Source: Porites lobata
Taxonomy: Eukaryota; Cnidaria; Anthozoa; Scleractinia; Poritidae
Direction of reading: 5' to 3'
DNA: 64,000 bases
NCBI GenBank assembly: GCA_942486035.1
Contig: CALNXK010000109.1
Span: forward strand, 862,501-926,500
The notes beneath the pieces were generated by a model. It was not told the origin of the DNA, did not search any database, and saw nothing but the letters and a program-made list of their open reading frames with translations. Below, in pieces: positions 25,422 through 37,400 of the stretch; positions within the stretch are counted from its first letter, which is position 1, and every line of letters begins with the position of its first letter. The position numbers and the translations under genes are program-made.

Positions 25422-28400
25422 GTAAGACTTTTTTTACAGCAGTTTTTCATCCATGAAGTGTTTTTTTAACTTGCCCATACCTCTCTTAACCATTAAAATT
25501 GTAAAATAAGCACTCATGCATGCAGTTCTAGATGTCAACGAGCATGTCAACAATGAAGGGGGCCAGATACCTTTGTTATATGCTTTTGTGGACTTGACGG
25601 TGCACAATGTTCAATATCTTTCCCACCAGTGAGCTTCCAACATAAACTGCAGCACCACAGTTAATATATCTTTGTTTTTTTCCACCTTTCATAATCAATA
25701 GGCCGTTTGAGAGTTGTTCCAAGCCTTTGTTTCAAAGCGAAGCTAAGTGCAAAAGCTATTGATTTAAAAAGGTTCTTTTAATCCCCTGCAAACGTGGGGG
25801 TTGTTACTCCCTCTAATGGCCTATACAGGGAGGCTCCACCCAAAAGTGGTCCCTTTTTCAAGCTTCAGGTATCAGAAAGGGTAGGGATTTCACTCGTTGA
25901 AGTATATGAAAGGGTAGGAAAAACTGTCTTTTTGGTCTGTAAAGAGGCCCAACGGGATTAACAAATGCAATCTGTGACTGTGAAAAAATCGAGATAATAT
26001 TCTGGTTTGGGGATTTATTTATATTTTTAAGACAATACATCAACAGCATTTAAAAAGGATGCAAAGGTCTGAAGTAGGTATGTGAAAAGGGTACTATTTG
26101 TCAATAGAAGGTATACAGAAGGGTTACCTTCTCTGTCAAAAATGGCATATAAAGGGTCTAATTATTGGTTGGACCTCTGGGCAGAGCCTCTCCATATAAA
26201 ACGTTGTTGAGAATGCCCCCGGTGGGTGGCGGGGGCTGCAAATAAAACTTATTTGTACAAGAATGTTTTTTCATTTAGCCTCGTTTTGAGAATGAGAGTT
26301 TTTTGGAACTCGGAAATGGCCTATTGGAAAGTAGTGGATCACGCCTGCTTCTGTTAGAATACAGATGAATTTTTAGGTACCGTTTATAAAACAAGAAATG
26401 TTAGCTAAGTTAATTCTTGTGTTTGTATTTTTTAGCAAGCCACAAACTTCTCCCACAAGAAATGATGAACAAGTTGTGGAGAAATATTATTCAGTGGCAG
26501 AATTTAGTGGCAGCGGCAGGGGAGAAATGAGCTTAAAAGAAAACGAGGTGGTGACAGTCATTGAAAAAAATAGCACAGGTGTGAAACATGCTGGACTTAA
26601 TTATTTTGTAGAAGGAATAAATCTGTTGGAGCATAAAATTTATTGTCCTTCTAGCAGTAATGACTACTGTGCGATGCAATGAATCAGCTTTAGGGGAACA
26701 TTTAATTCCAAGCTTTAGAATACAACAACTTTTTTTTCAATTTTTTCCAACCCACTTGTTTGTCATTATTTTGTGAGGGCTCAATCCGTCATCAACCCAC
26801 GTAAAGATGATTTCACACGAGACGATTTTCAACGACGATTTTTGGTGCAACACTGGGTTCAAATGTTGGAACAATGTTGCAGCCTTTCGAAACGATGTCG
26901 CAACAATGTTGTCACGCTCTGTTGCGCTAAAAATCGTCGTTGCAAACCGTCCCGTGTAACATAACCTTGAGGATCGTTTAGGCGGGTAATCCAAGACAGT
27001 CTCGGATTCCGGATGCCGTTGTCAGTGGAACTAGGATCCCGGATTCGAATGGTTAGCAGAATTGTGGAATCTTTGAGGTGGATACCTGATTCCCCATCCC
27101 ACGATTCCGATTCCACAAGAAAAATTTCCCGGATTCGGAGTCCAGATTACCCCACCTTGGGCGGCGGTGGAGAGTCCTGACGTAACTTGACAGCACCGGC
27201 AGCTTAGATAGCCTGATGCACGTGGGATTCAGTGCAAACCTGTCGTAACGTGGTTGACAACTCCATCCTCACCGGACCGCTGTCACCTACTAAAATATTC
27301 TTGGACATTAATTAATATTTCAAACCCCTCCACCTGCCAAATATTATGAAAACCGTAAAATATAACACCTAACTCGATAAAGGTTGCTTTGACAATTGGT
27401 CATTGGTGATCGGGTATTTGGGCATACATGTACAGAACAATGCAATGATTTGCTTGAGTGACCGCCACTGTTTGTGCAATTAACAATAATGCCCGAAGTA
27501 ACCTTAATTGAATCAGCTGAATGTCTTTTCAGTTGTTTCTTCCCTCATCTGTGAAAGCTATTTGTTTTGGAAATCCTTATTTTTAGGCCCCGTTCACTCA
27601 TATCCGGATATTTTTATTTCAATCCGCAACTTTTTCTTTCCAGATTAAAAATTTCCACGTCCACGCGTATCCGTATTAAAATCGAATTTTCCCGGCTCCT
27701 CTGGGAGAAGAGCGTGCATCGCAAAGCGCGCGAAATTTACATCTTGCTCTGCTTTGAGAGAACCTGGAAAGGAGGTTGCCATCTTGAATAAAGTATTCAT
27801 GGTAAAGAACTGGGCTCAATCTTGTTACGTCAACGGATAAAGAAAAAACCGGATTTAGCGTCCATCTGATTCCGGATTCATAGCGTATTCAAAAATGTCC
27901 ACCCTGGAACGCGGATTCAAAAAGTTGCGGATTCGCATACCGGATTCACCGGATACGCGTGGACGGAAGCCCAATCCGGAAAGAAAAAGTTGCGGATTCA
28001 AAAATATCCTGATACGTGTGGACAGAGCTTTAATCTCTGATCGCCCTCTGATTTAGGATGGTGGCTTGTGGCAAATTCCAGGGGTGATCATGGCTTTGCT
28101 CCAGCAACCTTTCTTGAACCAATGGATACTCATCACCGTTTGGAAGAGGAGGAATGGAGAGAAGTTGAAGAGGATGACCGTAAGCAGTAAAGTGCTTTTA
28201 GATGTCGATAACGCATCTTGATTTTTTTCTTTTTCTTGCTCAGAGACCTTTCTTATGCATGGCTTTTTTACAAAGTATTATCAAGAGTATATCCTTACCA
28301 CCTTAAATGATTTCTTTGCTTGACTATACAGCGAGAGGTCGCGTATTCGATTTCGGGGACGGGACCAATACTCAGGGTCTAAAATTATCCGAGAAATTAA

Positions 28401-31400
28401 GGTACTGCGTTGCCCTGCAAACGACTAGATCTTTGCGTGGCTCGGATGAACACGTAAAATGTGCTAAATACATGGACACTCAAATAAAGTGCATTTGGTG
28501 ACGCACAAATGAACGACACAGGGAATGAACAAAAGGGCCGTAGCAGGGGCGGATCCAGGATTTTTTTTTAGCAGGGGGTGCACTCGTCTCTTGCTCTACT
28601 TCAAGGCCAATAAACCACATAGTTTTTTTCTTTTTCCAGAATACCAGTTGTATTAGAAAACAGCAGGTCATCTGAGGGAGAGGGGGGTGCGCACCCCCTG
28701 CACCCTCCCCCTAGATCCGCCCCTGCGTAGGACAAACTTTCACGTGACTCTGGTATCCAGTCTTCCCCTCTTTACTGCTCATCGAAAATTTAACAGCCCT
28801 GTATAATTTTTTTTCTTTCTGTTATCAGGATACTGGGTAGCTCTTGAGTCATACAATGCAAGGAGTGAAGATGAGTTGTCATACAGAGCTGGCGAAGAAG
28901 TGGAAGTTCTCGCCACTAGTAACTTTGGCTGGTGGAAAATAAGGTATCATTTCGGCGAAGCCTTCACTCTCTTTTATCATATGTATACTCCAGATATACT
29001 CAATGAAAAGCTGTGTCGTAAATTTTCATATGTAAATGAGTTCTAGCCAATCAGAGGAGCGAACGATATTTTTCACACGTGAGAAAAGTGACACATCCAG
29101 TTGAATCGCGAACGGTATGATACGTCCAGGCAAAAACCACAAAAATTTGAGAGTTTCGCGTCAAGAAGGACATGAAGGACAGTTTTCAAATGCTCCTGGC
29201 AGGACTGCATATTCCGAAGAGTATCATTTTGAAAACAATAACTTACGCAAAATTCGGGAGGGGGGGGGAAAACAGAGAGTATTGTGAGGGATTCGAAAAT
29301 AGGCAATAGGAGTTCAGTGCGGTATCACCGTTAAAATTTTTATTGATAATCAGATTGAGAGGAGAAGTTGGTCTCACACCGGGATCTAACCTGACTCCGA
29401 AGGCAAGGCTGGACGATTTTACTGATTCGTTAATGACAGAAGAACAAAGACAAAGGGTGAGTGGCATGCATACGGATATTGTAGTAATCAATATTGTTGA
29501 GAACAGTTCCCCTAACATTAACAGCATCGAAGGAAAGAGCATTTGGAACTCCTCCACAACCAGGGAGCTGTACATCAAAATAACACAACGGCACCACAGA
29601 ACAAAAAGAGAAAACGAATTAAAGCACTTTTTGGTTCGGTGAAAACAAAAAAGTGACCTGATCCGGTCAATTGTTTAGTGTTTGACATTCAAAAGTTAAC
29701 GTTTCGAAAGCCTCGTCTGATTCCAAAACGTCGCGGAGAGCAAGGTAGCCATCTCAGACAGTCTGAAATTCAGACTACGTTACGTTACATTAGGAGTTAT
29801 TTAAGAACGCATATACCTAGTAAAACCATATATCGGTCTGGCAAGGTTTTCTCGTCCCTGTTCTTGAACGTAAGGCGGATAGCCAGTCCTTAAGACTCAC
29901 AAAGCTGCTGCCATTTAAGCAACAACGTTAGGTAAAGAAAAAAATCTTGTAGTTTTCTTCGCGTGTCAAAAAAATCGGCTTGGACAAAACCGATATCAAT
30001 ATCGCTGATAACGTGGCGTAAAGGAAGCAGAACAAGTCCCTGCTATCAAAAGGCGAAGTTGTTTTCACTCAGCATAATTACCGCAAATTTCATGATCGTT
30101 TCATACTTGGCATGCAGTTATTTATTTTTCATTTCTCAGCCTCTGTATGTTCTCAGGCTCATATCTACAACTCGTAGAACTGGCTATGTTTAATTTTACT
30201 CGTTCTTTCAGTACTCGCCTATTTTTTGTCCAAGCCGAATAAAAAATTCTAGAACTACAAGGTGATTTCAGCTTGTTGTTGCACAGGTTGACAGCTACTC
30301 TTCGAATAATTTCCGACGCTTTCTGCATTCCACATTGGAACAGGAAAACTGGCTACAGCTTCTACTTCAAGAGCAGGGGCCGGTTCAGCTTGCTGAGCCG
30401 GTTTTACCAACCGACCGGTTACAAAACCGGTGGCAGGCTGACCGACTAGATCTATCAATGGTAAGCACTCGACTAGATTCGGTAGTCAGATCATTTTGGA
30501 GCTGTTATCTAGTTCCGCTAAACCTAAAAAGTAAAATCTGAAGTCAGGTACAGTATGCAAAAAGGAAATACTAATTAAGTTTGATGTATAAGTAATTCCG
30601 ATTCCGGGTAGGCAGGCCATTAGAAGTCTCATTTTTTTAGAGAGAGAGAGAGCAGAGCGAACGCTACATGAAAGAAAATGCATAAATCGCGCGCCAAGTC
30701 TTTTTCCTAGAGGCAGTTTTTCTCACGCGGCAAGTGTGGCTCGTTCGCTCTACTTTCCTTACCGGCTTCGTCCCTGACAAAGAGGATAGTTTGGCTGATT
30801 TGGTGTAAAAGACCCAGATCAGTCGTAGTTGGCTCATTGGTTTTGTGCACGATTTTAGGTTTCTACCCAACTGACTCTTTCTAATAGCATCTCATGACTT
30901 TTCTCTTTTAAGGGTTCTTCGTATTCCAGTATCAGCCATGGAATATACGCAAGTATTCGGTCTCCTCCTCCAAGAAGGTTCGGAATTAACTATACTTATT
31001 TTATTGTTTTTGTCGGTGACTACCGCTTCTGATGGTAACTTCACAGAGCAGAAACTCAACCCAGGGACTAAAGACGACATCATGGAATGTCGTTCCTAGG
31101 CTAACATAACTTGCAAATAAACTCTCCACTTTAGAATCACAAGAGAGGGAGAGAGACGACAAGAAAAATAATCAAAAGCAATCTTTCTTGATACGTACAC
31201 AAAAGAGACAGTCAGGTGTTCGCCATATAGAGGCGTCTTTGTTTATCTTTGCTAATGATAGTTGTAGTTCTTCTCAACGTTTCGTACCCATCGCGTAAAA
31301 CCGAAAAAGCTATAACAAAAAGTTCGTCATAGTTTAATGTGCCTTTTTTTTATTAAGGGAGCCACTTTGATAAATCACCCAAGTGAAAACAATTTGGGGG

Positions 31401-34400
31401 AAGGGGCCTTTAAGGATGGATTTAGAAAACTATGGGTACCTGTACTGAACAAAAGCCTGCCGACAATCCTGTGAAATCACTGTTCTCCTTTTATTTAATG
31501 CATCACTGTCAGAACTGCTACACCACAAGGAGGGGGGCGTAAGGGTTTGCGGTATTGCGGTATTGGGTCATTTTTGGTGCGGTGTTGCGGTAATTTTTAT
31601 TTCAAAGTACGGTATTGCGGTTTTCAGAGTCCAAGCGGTTTGCGGTAAATTTAAATTTTACGCCGCGGTAGTCGGTGAAAAAATCGTTGTGTTGCGGTGA
31701 TCTGCTTCTTTTTCATGACAAGAGGATACAAATCCTAAAAGGTCTCCCTGGCTAGCCTGCGTGACCTGTGTGCACATCCGGGGATTGTATTGCGCAAACA
31801 GTGCAGACAAATCGTATGGCTTCTAATTTCAGTTAATACTTGATATGATTAACGACATTAACTTTTTCATCCAATGACACGTAAACGAGGGTCTCAATGG
31901 GGTGGTGGCTTTTACGGTTATCGGCTAAAATTTTGGCTCTTTTACGGCTATCGGTTAATTTTTTTCAGTTACGGTTAACGAAAAAGTTAAAAATTAACTT
32001 CTTTTGTTTCAAAGAGTTAAATATTAATCAACCTGTATTTTTTTGAATAAGGGTCTTCGGATCATCTCGGGATGAAATAAGCTATTCTTTTATAAATTAT
32101 TTCACTTCTAATATTATTTTACACATAGTAATGTCAATAGCCAATTGAAAAATTATCTTCGTGAAAAAGCAAAAGCAGACACACGAACGCCAAATCAAAG
32201 CCGGGGCGCGACATTCATTAAAACAGAAATGGCCGTTTTCACACTAGAGAAGGATTATTCGTGTGAGACGGGTTATCCGTTTGATGATTCGCGTCAGATA
32301 GGTAATATGTCTTAATTTGAAAATGGAATAGTTTTAATTTGGAATGAACAATCTGCCTGACTTTTGAAGACGGGATTATCCGTTCCAGATAGCCTGTGTA
32401 CAGCCGCCCCCTCCCCTCAGAAAAAATCGGAGAAGGGGTGTCTGTGGAGAGGACGCGACTAGACACAGGCTAGTCTCAGACGGATGATCCATTTCTAGCT
32501 ATAGTGTCAAAAAGGCCAATAACAAAATTCCCGTGTCCAGTGTTTTTAATGATAGCGAAGGACTACGGAACGATTGTCTGCCGTTGCCTTGTCCGTAGGC
32601 TGCATTATTCCGCACGGCTAATGCGTTTCGGGTCACGTGGTCCGAGCGAGTTCACCACCGAAATGCCTTGACCGAAACTGCGTGGGTAGACGCCGTACAG
32701 GGACTAGGCATGGCAATGTCTACCGTAGCGTCAGAGAAAAACAGGGAAATGTTGCTTATCGGCAACGAGTTTTACAAACAGTGACATCTCTGCGTGTTGT
32801 TTCACTAGTGTTTCGAGGGCACGACCTCCGGAAAATTGCAAATATTAATCCCCAGCAAGAAGCCACACTTTCTCTAGTTAGTTCCCAGAGAGAGCGCCGG
32901 AAATGGAGCCTAGGTCTAGGTTAACTCCTAAAAGGCGCTTCGCCTAACGTGCGTATGGAGTCACACTAGCCGGGAAATAAAAAACGCAACCATAAGTGAG
33001 TTTAGTACCTTCCTTAAAAGTAGCAAATCTAGGGAACACTTTCTTTTACGGTTAACTCTTTTTTACCCTAATTACGGCTAACGGTTAAAATTTTTCAATT
33101 TTTACGGCTATCGGCTAAATTTTTGGCCGTTTTACGCCTATCGGTTAACCCCATTGAGACCCTCGTAAACATGTCGCATTCTTTATGACTTCACGGACCT
33201 TGTGGGAATAGTCAGCTTGGTTAACCTCCTTTATACCAATCTTACCACCACTTTCGTGCCAGTCGCCAAACAACAGAGAGCGATCCAGAGGGTCAACTAA
33301 GTGATCAGTCAGATATTCCAGCAAATAGTGAGGTCAGTGCGATCGTTATAAATTGCGTAGTGTCGAAAGATAATCTATAAAGACGGTGTGGTCTAAAAAT
33401 TACTGCTTGTCCTTCTCGTTGTGCATGCAGGAATATAGAATGTACTAGTATTCGTGTGTGCTTACCCTACGTAGCATAGCAGCCCGGGGGGTTGGTGGTG
33501 GGGGTACTTCCTGATAAGAGGCTAATGAGGATGTGGCGCTGGATGGGGTCGCATTTTCACGACTGGAGTTACTATAATGGGGTCGCATTTTCAGAGAGTT
33601 TTTTTAGAATGGGGTCGCACATTTTCTGCTTTTTTGGGGGTAAGACAGTTCTTCATATATTTACGGTTAGCAAAGGCACCAGAATGTTTGTATTGTAGAT
33701 GAAAAGTAAAGTGTTCTTCATTCAATCTAAAACAAGGTCAATTCATAAAAATAGAAAGTGACGAAGTTGGGATCGCGAAAATTAAATATTTGTTCAAATG
33801 ACTAAGATGGGGTCTATAATTGGCCACAGAATAGACTGTAATGGGGTAGGGGCTCTGAGAGGCCAGCGGCACATGCCAACCAAATATTAACCCAAGTGCC
33901 CCCTCCCCCCCGCCCCCACCCCGGGCATGGCAGTTTTACATGGTTTTGTCGGCAGCACCACTGTGAGCAGCGAAGCAGCTCCCGCCCCAATCTCCTCGCC
34001 CGCGCCCGCCTTATTTCGACTTATTGTTTAGCGCGCCTAACCAAAACCGCTATGCTACGCAGGCTAGTGTGTACTTCTGTACTGTGTGCCCTTCGAATCC
34101 AAAAGGCAGCCCGGGTCGTCGTTTTGAAACCCTCAACACAGAACCGAGTTAATTGTGAATCTGAAACAACCTCATAAGAGTCAACTGTTTTCCGTCCGTT
34201 TATGATCCAGGTCAGTAATATATGAAGTAAGTTATAAAGTGATACTAGACAACTCCTGTTGTATCATTTACGTAAACGTATACATGTAATAAACAAAGCT
34301 AAACGAGTGCGATGATCTTATGTTTATCGTACGCTTGACATCGACGCACCTTGATTTGGAAACAGTGACATAAAAGTATTATTTCTATTTGAAAGGAGGA

Positions 34401-37400
34401 TTTGTAGTATTGACAACATCAACTTTTTCCCATTTGTAACTGCGGTTTCGGTATTTGGCTAAATTTTGATGCGGTATTGCGGTATTCTCGCCCTACCACG
34501 TGCGGTATTGCGGTATTCGTACCCCCCTTACGCCCCCCTCCACAAGGGAAAACCCCGAAAGAAATCGTAAACAGGTCAAGTTTGTGGTGCCTCAAGGTTT
34601 TCTCAATATTTGTTAATGATCTTGCTGAATCAATATCTAATGGAAAGTTGTATCTGTTTGCTGACGATACAGCAACGATCTACACTCTTGGCTAGAACAT
34701 TGATGATATCCGAGATTCATACACTGCAATCTACATTCGACTCCCGATAATTCGAACCTTCAAGGGAAATCGAAAAAGGTTCGAGTTATCGGGAGTTCTA
34801 GTTATCGGGAGCTTATAAATCAGAACGTAACATAACAAAACCTTGCTTAAATAGAGCATCCGTTTTACTGTTTTGTGAAGTAAAGCTGTTTCGCGTTAGA
34901 TTTGTGACAAACAACACCAGCCTCCAATAGTAAACTATATGCGTACAACACGTCAATGGGAAATACAAAATTCAATGTTTCGGACGCCAGTAGACTGTTT
35001 TTTTCCCGACTTTTAAGGCCTCAAAAGATGGTTCGAGTTATCGAGGGTAAAATTATATAGAAATGATCTGAGGGGAAACAAAAACTACGTCGAGTTAGCG
35101 GGAGGTTCGAGTTGGCGAAGGTTCGAGTTACCGAGGGTAAAATTACAGTAAATGTATGACGGAGATCCAGGGGAAATCGATTTTGGTTCGAGTCAGCGCG
35201 AGGTTCGAGTTCGCGAGGGTTCGAGTTATTGGACCGGAGGTCGGTCGGACTGGCGGAGAAGGGTTGAGGTAATGTTTCAGGTCGTTATGTGAATTAGTTT
35301 TCTTACGTGAGATCACGTATCTCTAAATATTTAAACGTTATTTTCAGAGACTCAAGTAAAACAAAGAAGGATTTAACCGAACCTGTCGATGACAGAAGGC
35401 AACGAGTTATGCGTTCACAGTCCACCCCTTGTGAGTTTAACCCATCTTGTTATCAATTTATTTTGTTCTTAATTCATGAAGGGGGGGCAGTCTGGGTGTT
35501 TTTTGGGGAGGGAAATGATGTTGATTTAAGAAGGAAATAAATTAAGGTAGAAAAGGTATACACATATACCAGACAGTTAGTCCACTAATGGGATCAGAGG
35601 CACTTTGTTGTGGTCGTTTGTCTGCTAATTATTCACTTCATATTTTAATTTTTAACAACCCCCAATTTTCCAAACTTTTAAACACCTCCCGTACTTTTTA
35701 TTCATTAAGAACACTCGAAAAAGCATCCAAAAATGCTCCAACCGAGGGCTCCAACTTAGTTGAGTCATTTTTTGATTGAATGAAATATTGGGTAGATATT
35801 TAATATAAAGGGCGGAAACAAACGAAAAACAGATCTTTCAACCAGACTGCCCCCTTAAGCTACAGTAACCGTACATGATAAAAATCACCTTCCGAACCAT
35901 TTTGTACGAAAAAGTGTGTTGCACGAGCAGAGTCCCCTAAGGGAGTTTTAGGCACATTCCACGCGTATCCAGGGTTTTTGAAAACGGAGAGTTTTTTCCC
36001 TCCGTTTTAGCCTTTACATATGAACGGCCTTTTCGAACACCAAAAAACGCAGGTTTTCTAAAACGGTCCTCTGAGTGGAGGTTTTTGAAAACGCCAGACT
36101 GTCGTTTACGTGTGGACGGACGAAAACCGAGATTTTCGAATACGATGATGTCATACATCATCATTCATACATCATATATTACTAGCATTACGCATGCACT
36201 GTAAGGGATGCTATCGTATTTCCTTCGTATTTCCATCGTTTTAGCTTTTAGCGTTTTCATGTGGACGGGCGAAAACGATTCAAATACCCTACGTGTAGAC
36301 GTTTTCAAAAATATCCTGATACATGTGGACAGAGCCTTGGGGGGCTATGTTTAAGTGGCCCTTTGTCAGAACATTTGAGAAACGATGCCAAGGAATGATC
36401 CGCCTCTCTTCTCCCCCCCCCCCCCGCCCCACCCTTCCCCTCCCCTTCCCTCCCACCCTCACGAAAAAAGTGTTCTTAATGATCAGTCTATTCTTTGATC
36501 CTTGCAAACAGATGCTTTGGAATATGCGACCGTGGAGGTACTACCTAGTCAGCCAATAGCGAACAGAAATCATCAGTTTAACTTTCAAGATGTCAAGTAA
36601 GGAATGAATAAGTAATCTGCCTAGCAATTATCGCGGAGTAGTAAGTTCGTTCAAATGTTTATCTTTGGAACTGCGGTTGCAGACTATCATTAGGGAGCTT
36701 AAGCAACGACGACGGCGACGTCAACGAGAACGGCAAAAAAGCAGTAGGTTTTGATACGAAAAACAACAACTTTGCACGTGCATCATGCTTTTTTGTACAT
36801 TTTTTTGCCGTCACTGCACTACTACGACGTGAAAATGCCTAATTTCACATTTTATGGAGAGCGTGAACACAAGAGAACGGTTTTGGTTTCCTTTTCTTGA
36901 ACGTCGATACAGTCTTTTAGAATTCAACTCCAGCAAAAAAGTTGGCATCATTTGACGAATTGAACGAGATGGAATTTGCGCGGTAAAGTTTGAAGCAGCG
37001 TGAATTCACCTTTTTAAGTGTCGCTTAGTGCCCGTAGCCGTCGTTGTTGCTTAAGCTCCGTAATGTCAATAAAGTGGTGAAGTTGGTGCTATTCTGTGAA
37101 CAATGGGACGAGTTTAACCAAGGACATAGGTTTGACAGAGCCACTCAGTGTGAATATAATCCGAGTGAAACATAAGAACTTTTCTAGCTTTCAACAATGA
37201 ACTCAACTATTTTTATTCCCCTAACGAACTGAACACAGTACATATATTTGAAATTTAACATAGTTCTTGCAGGCGTAAGGAACAGTGTCTGGGTATTAAT
37301 CGAGTCTATTACTCTGTGTGATGATTGCTCTTTTAGTAGAACATGTATTTAATAACGATACTGAGATTTCCCACAGTTGCTTTCCAATGTACAGTTTGCT

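Larger units (their letters stand above)
26436..29456 (+). other. Tandem SH3 pair exons 6-9 (p47phox-like)
   Basis: SH3-1 reads KYYSVAEFSGSGRGEMSL, then ENEVVTVIEKNSTGWW and HGFAPATFLEPMD. SH3-2 reads YWVALESYNARSEDELSY, AGEEVEVLATSNFGWWKI and GEVGLTPGSNL. Each carries the binding-surface Trp pair (GWW) and the late P (APATF, LTPGS). The spacing of the two domains, joined by an acidic EEEEWREVEEDD segment, mirrors the p47phox super-SH3 module that clamps p22phox. Here the ALYDY Tyr is replaced by EF and SY variants. Confidence 0.88.

Noticed and set aside
30294..30461. Candidate exon of the scaffold gene (acceptor after TTGCACAG, donor ATG|GTAAGC, frame with EQENWLQLLLQEQG)
   Set aside because: It starts and ends in phase 0, which cannot connect to exon 10 (needs two bases before it). 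The longer exon 9 joins exon 10 directly, and the sequence holds short inverted repeats (ACCGGTT/AACCGGT).
34477..34579. Left part of the plus-strand frame before the reverse transcriptase relic
   Set aside because: It is the end of the hAT-like element and its target duplication, not coding sequence.
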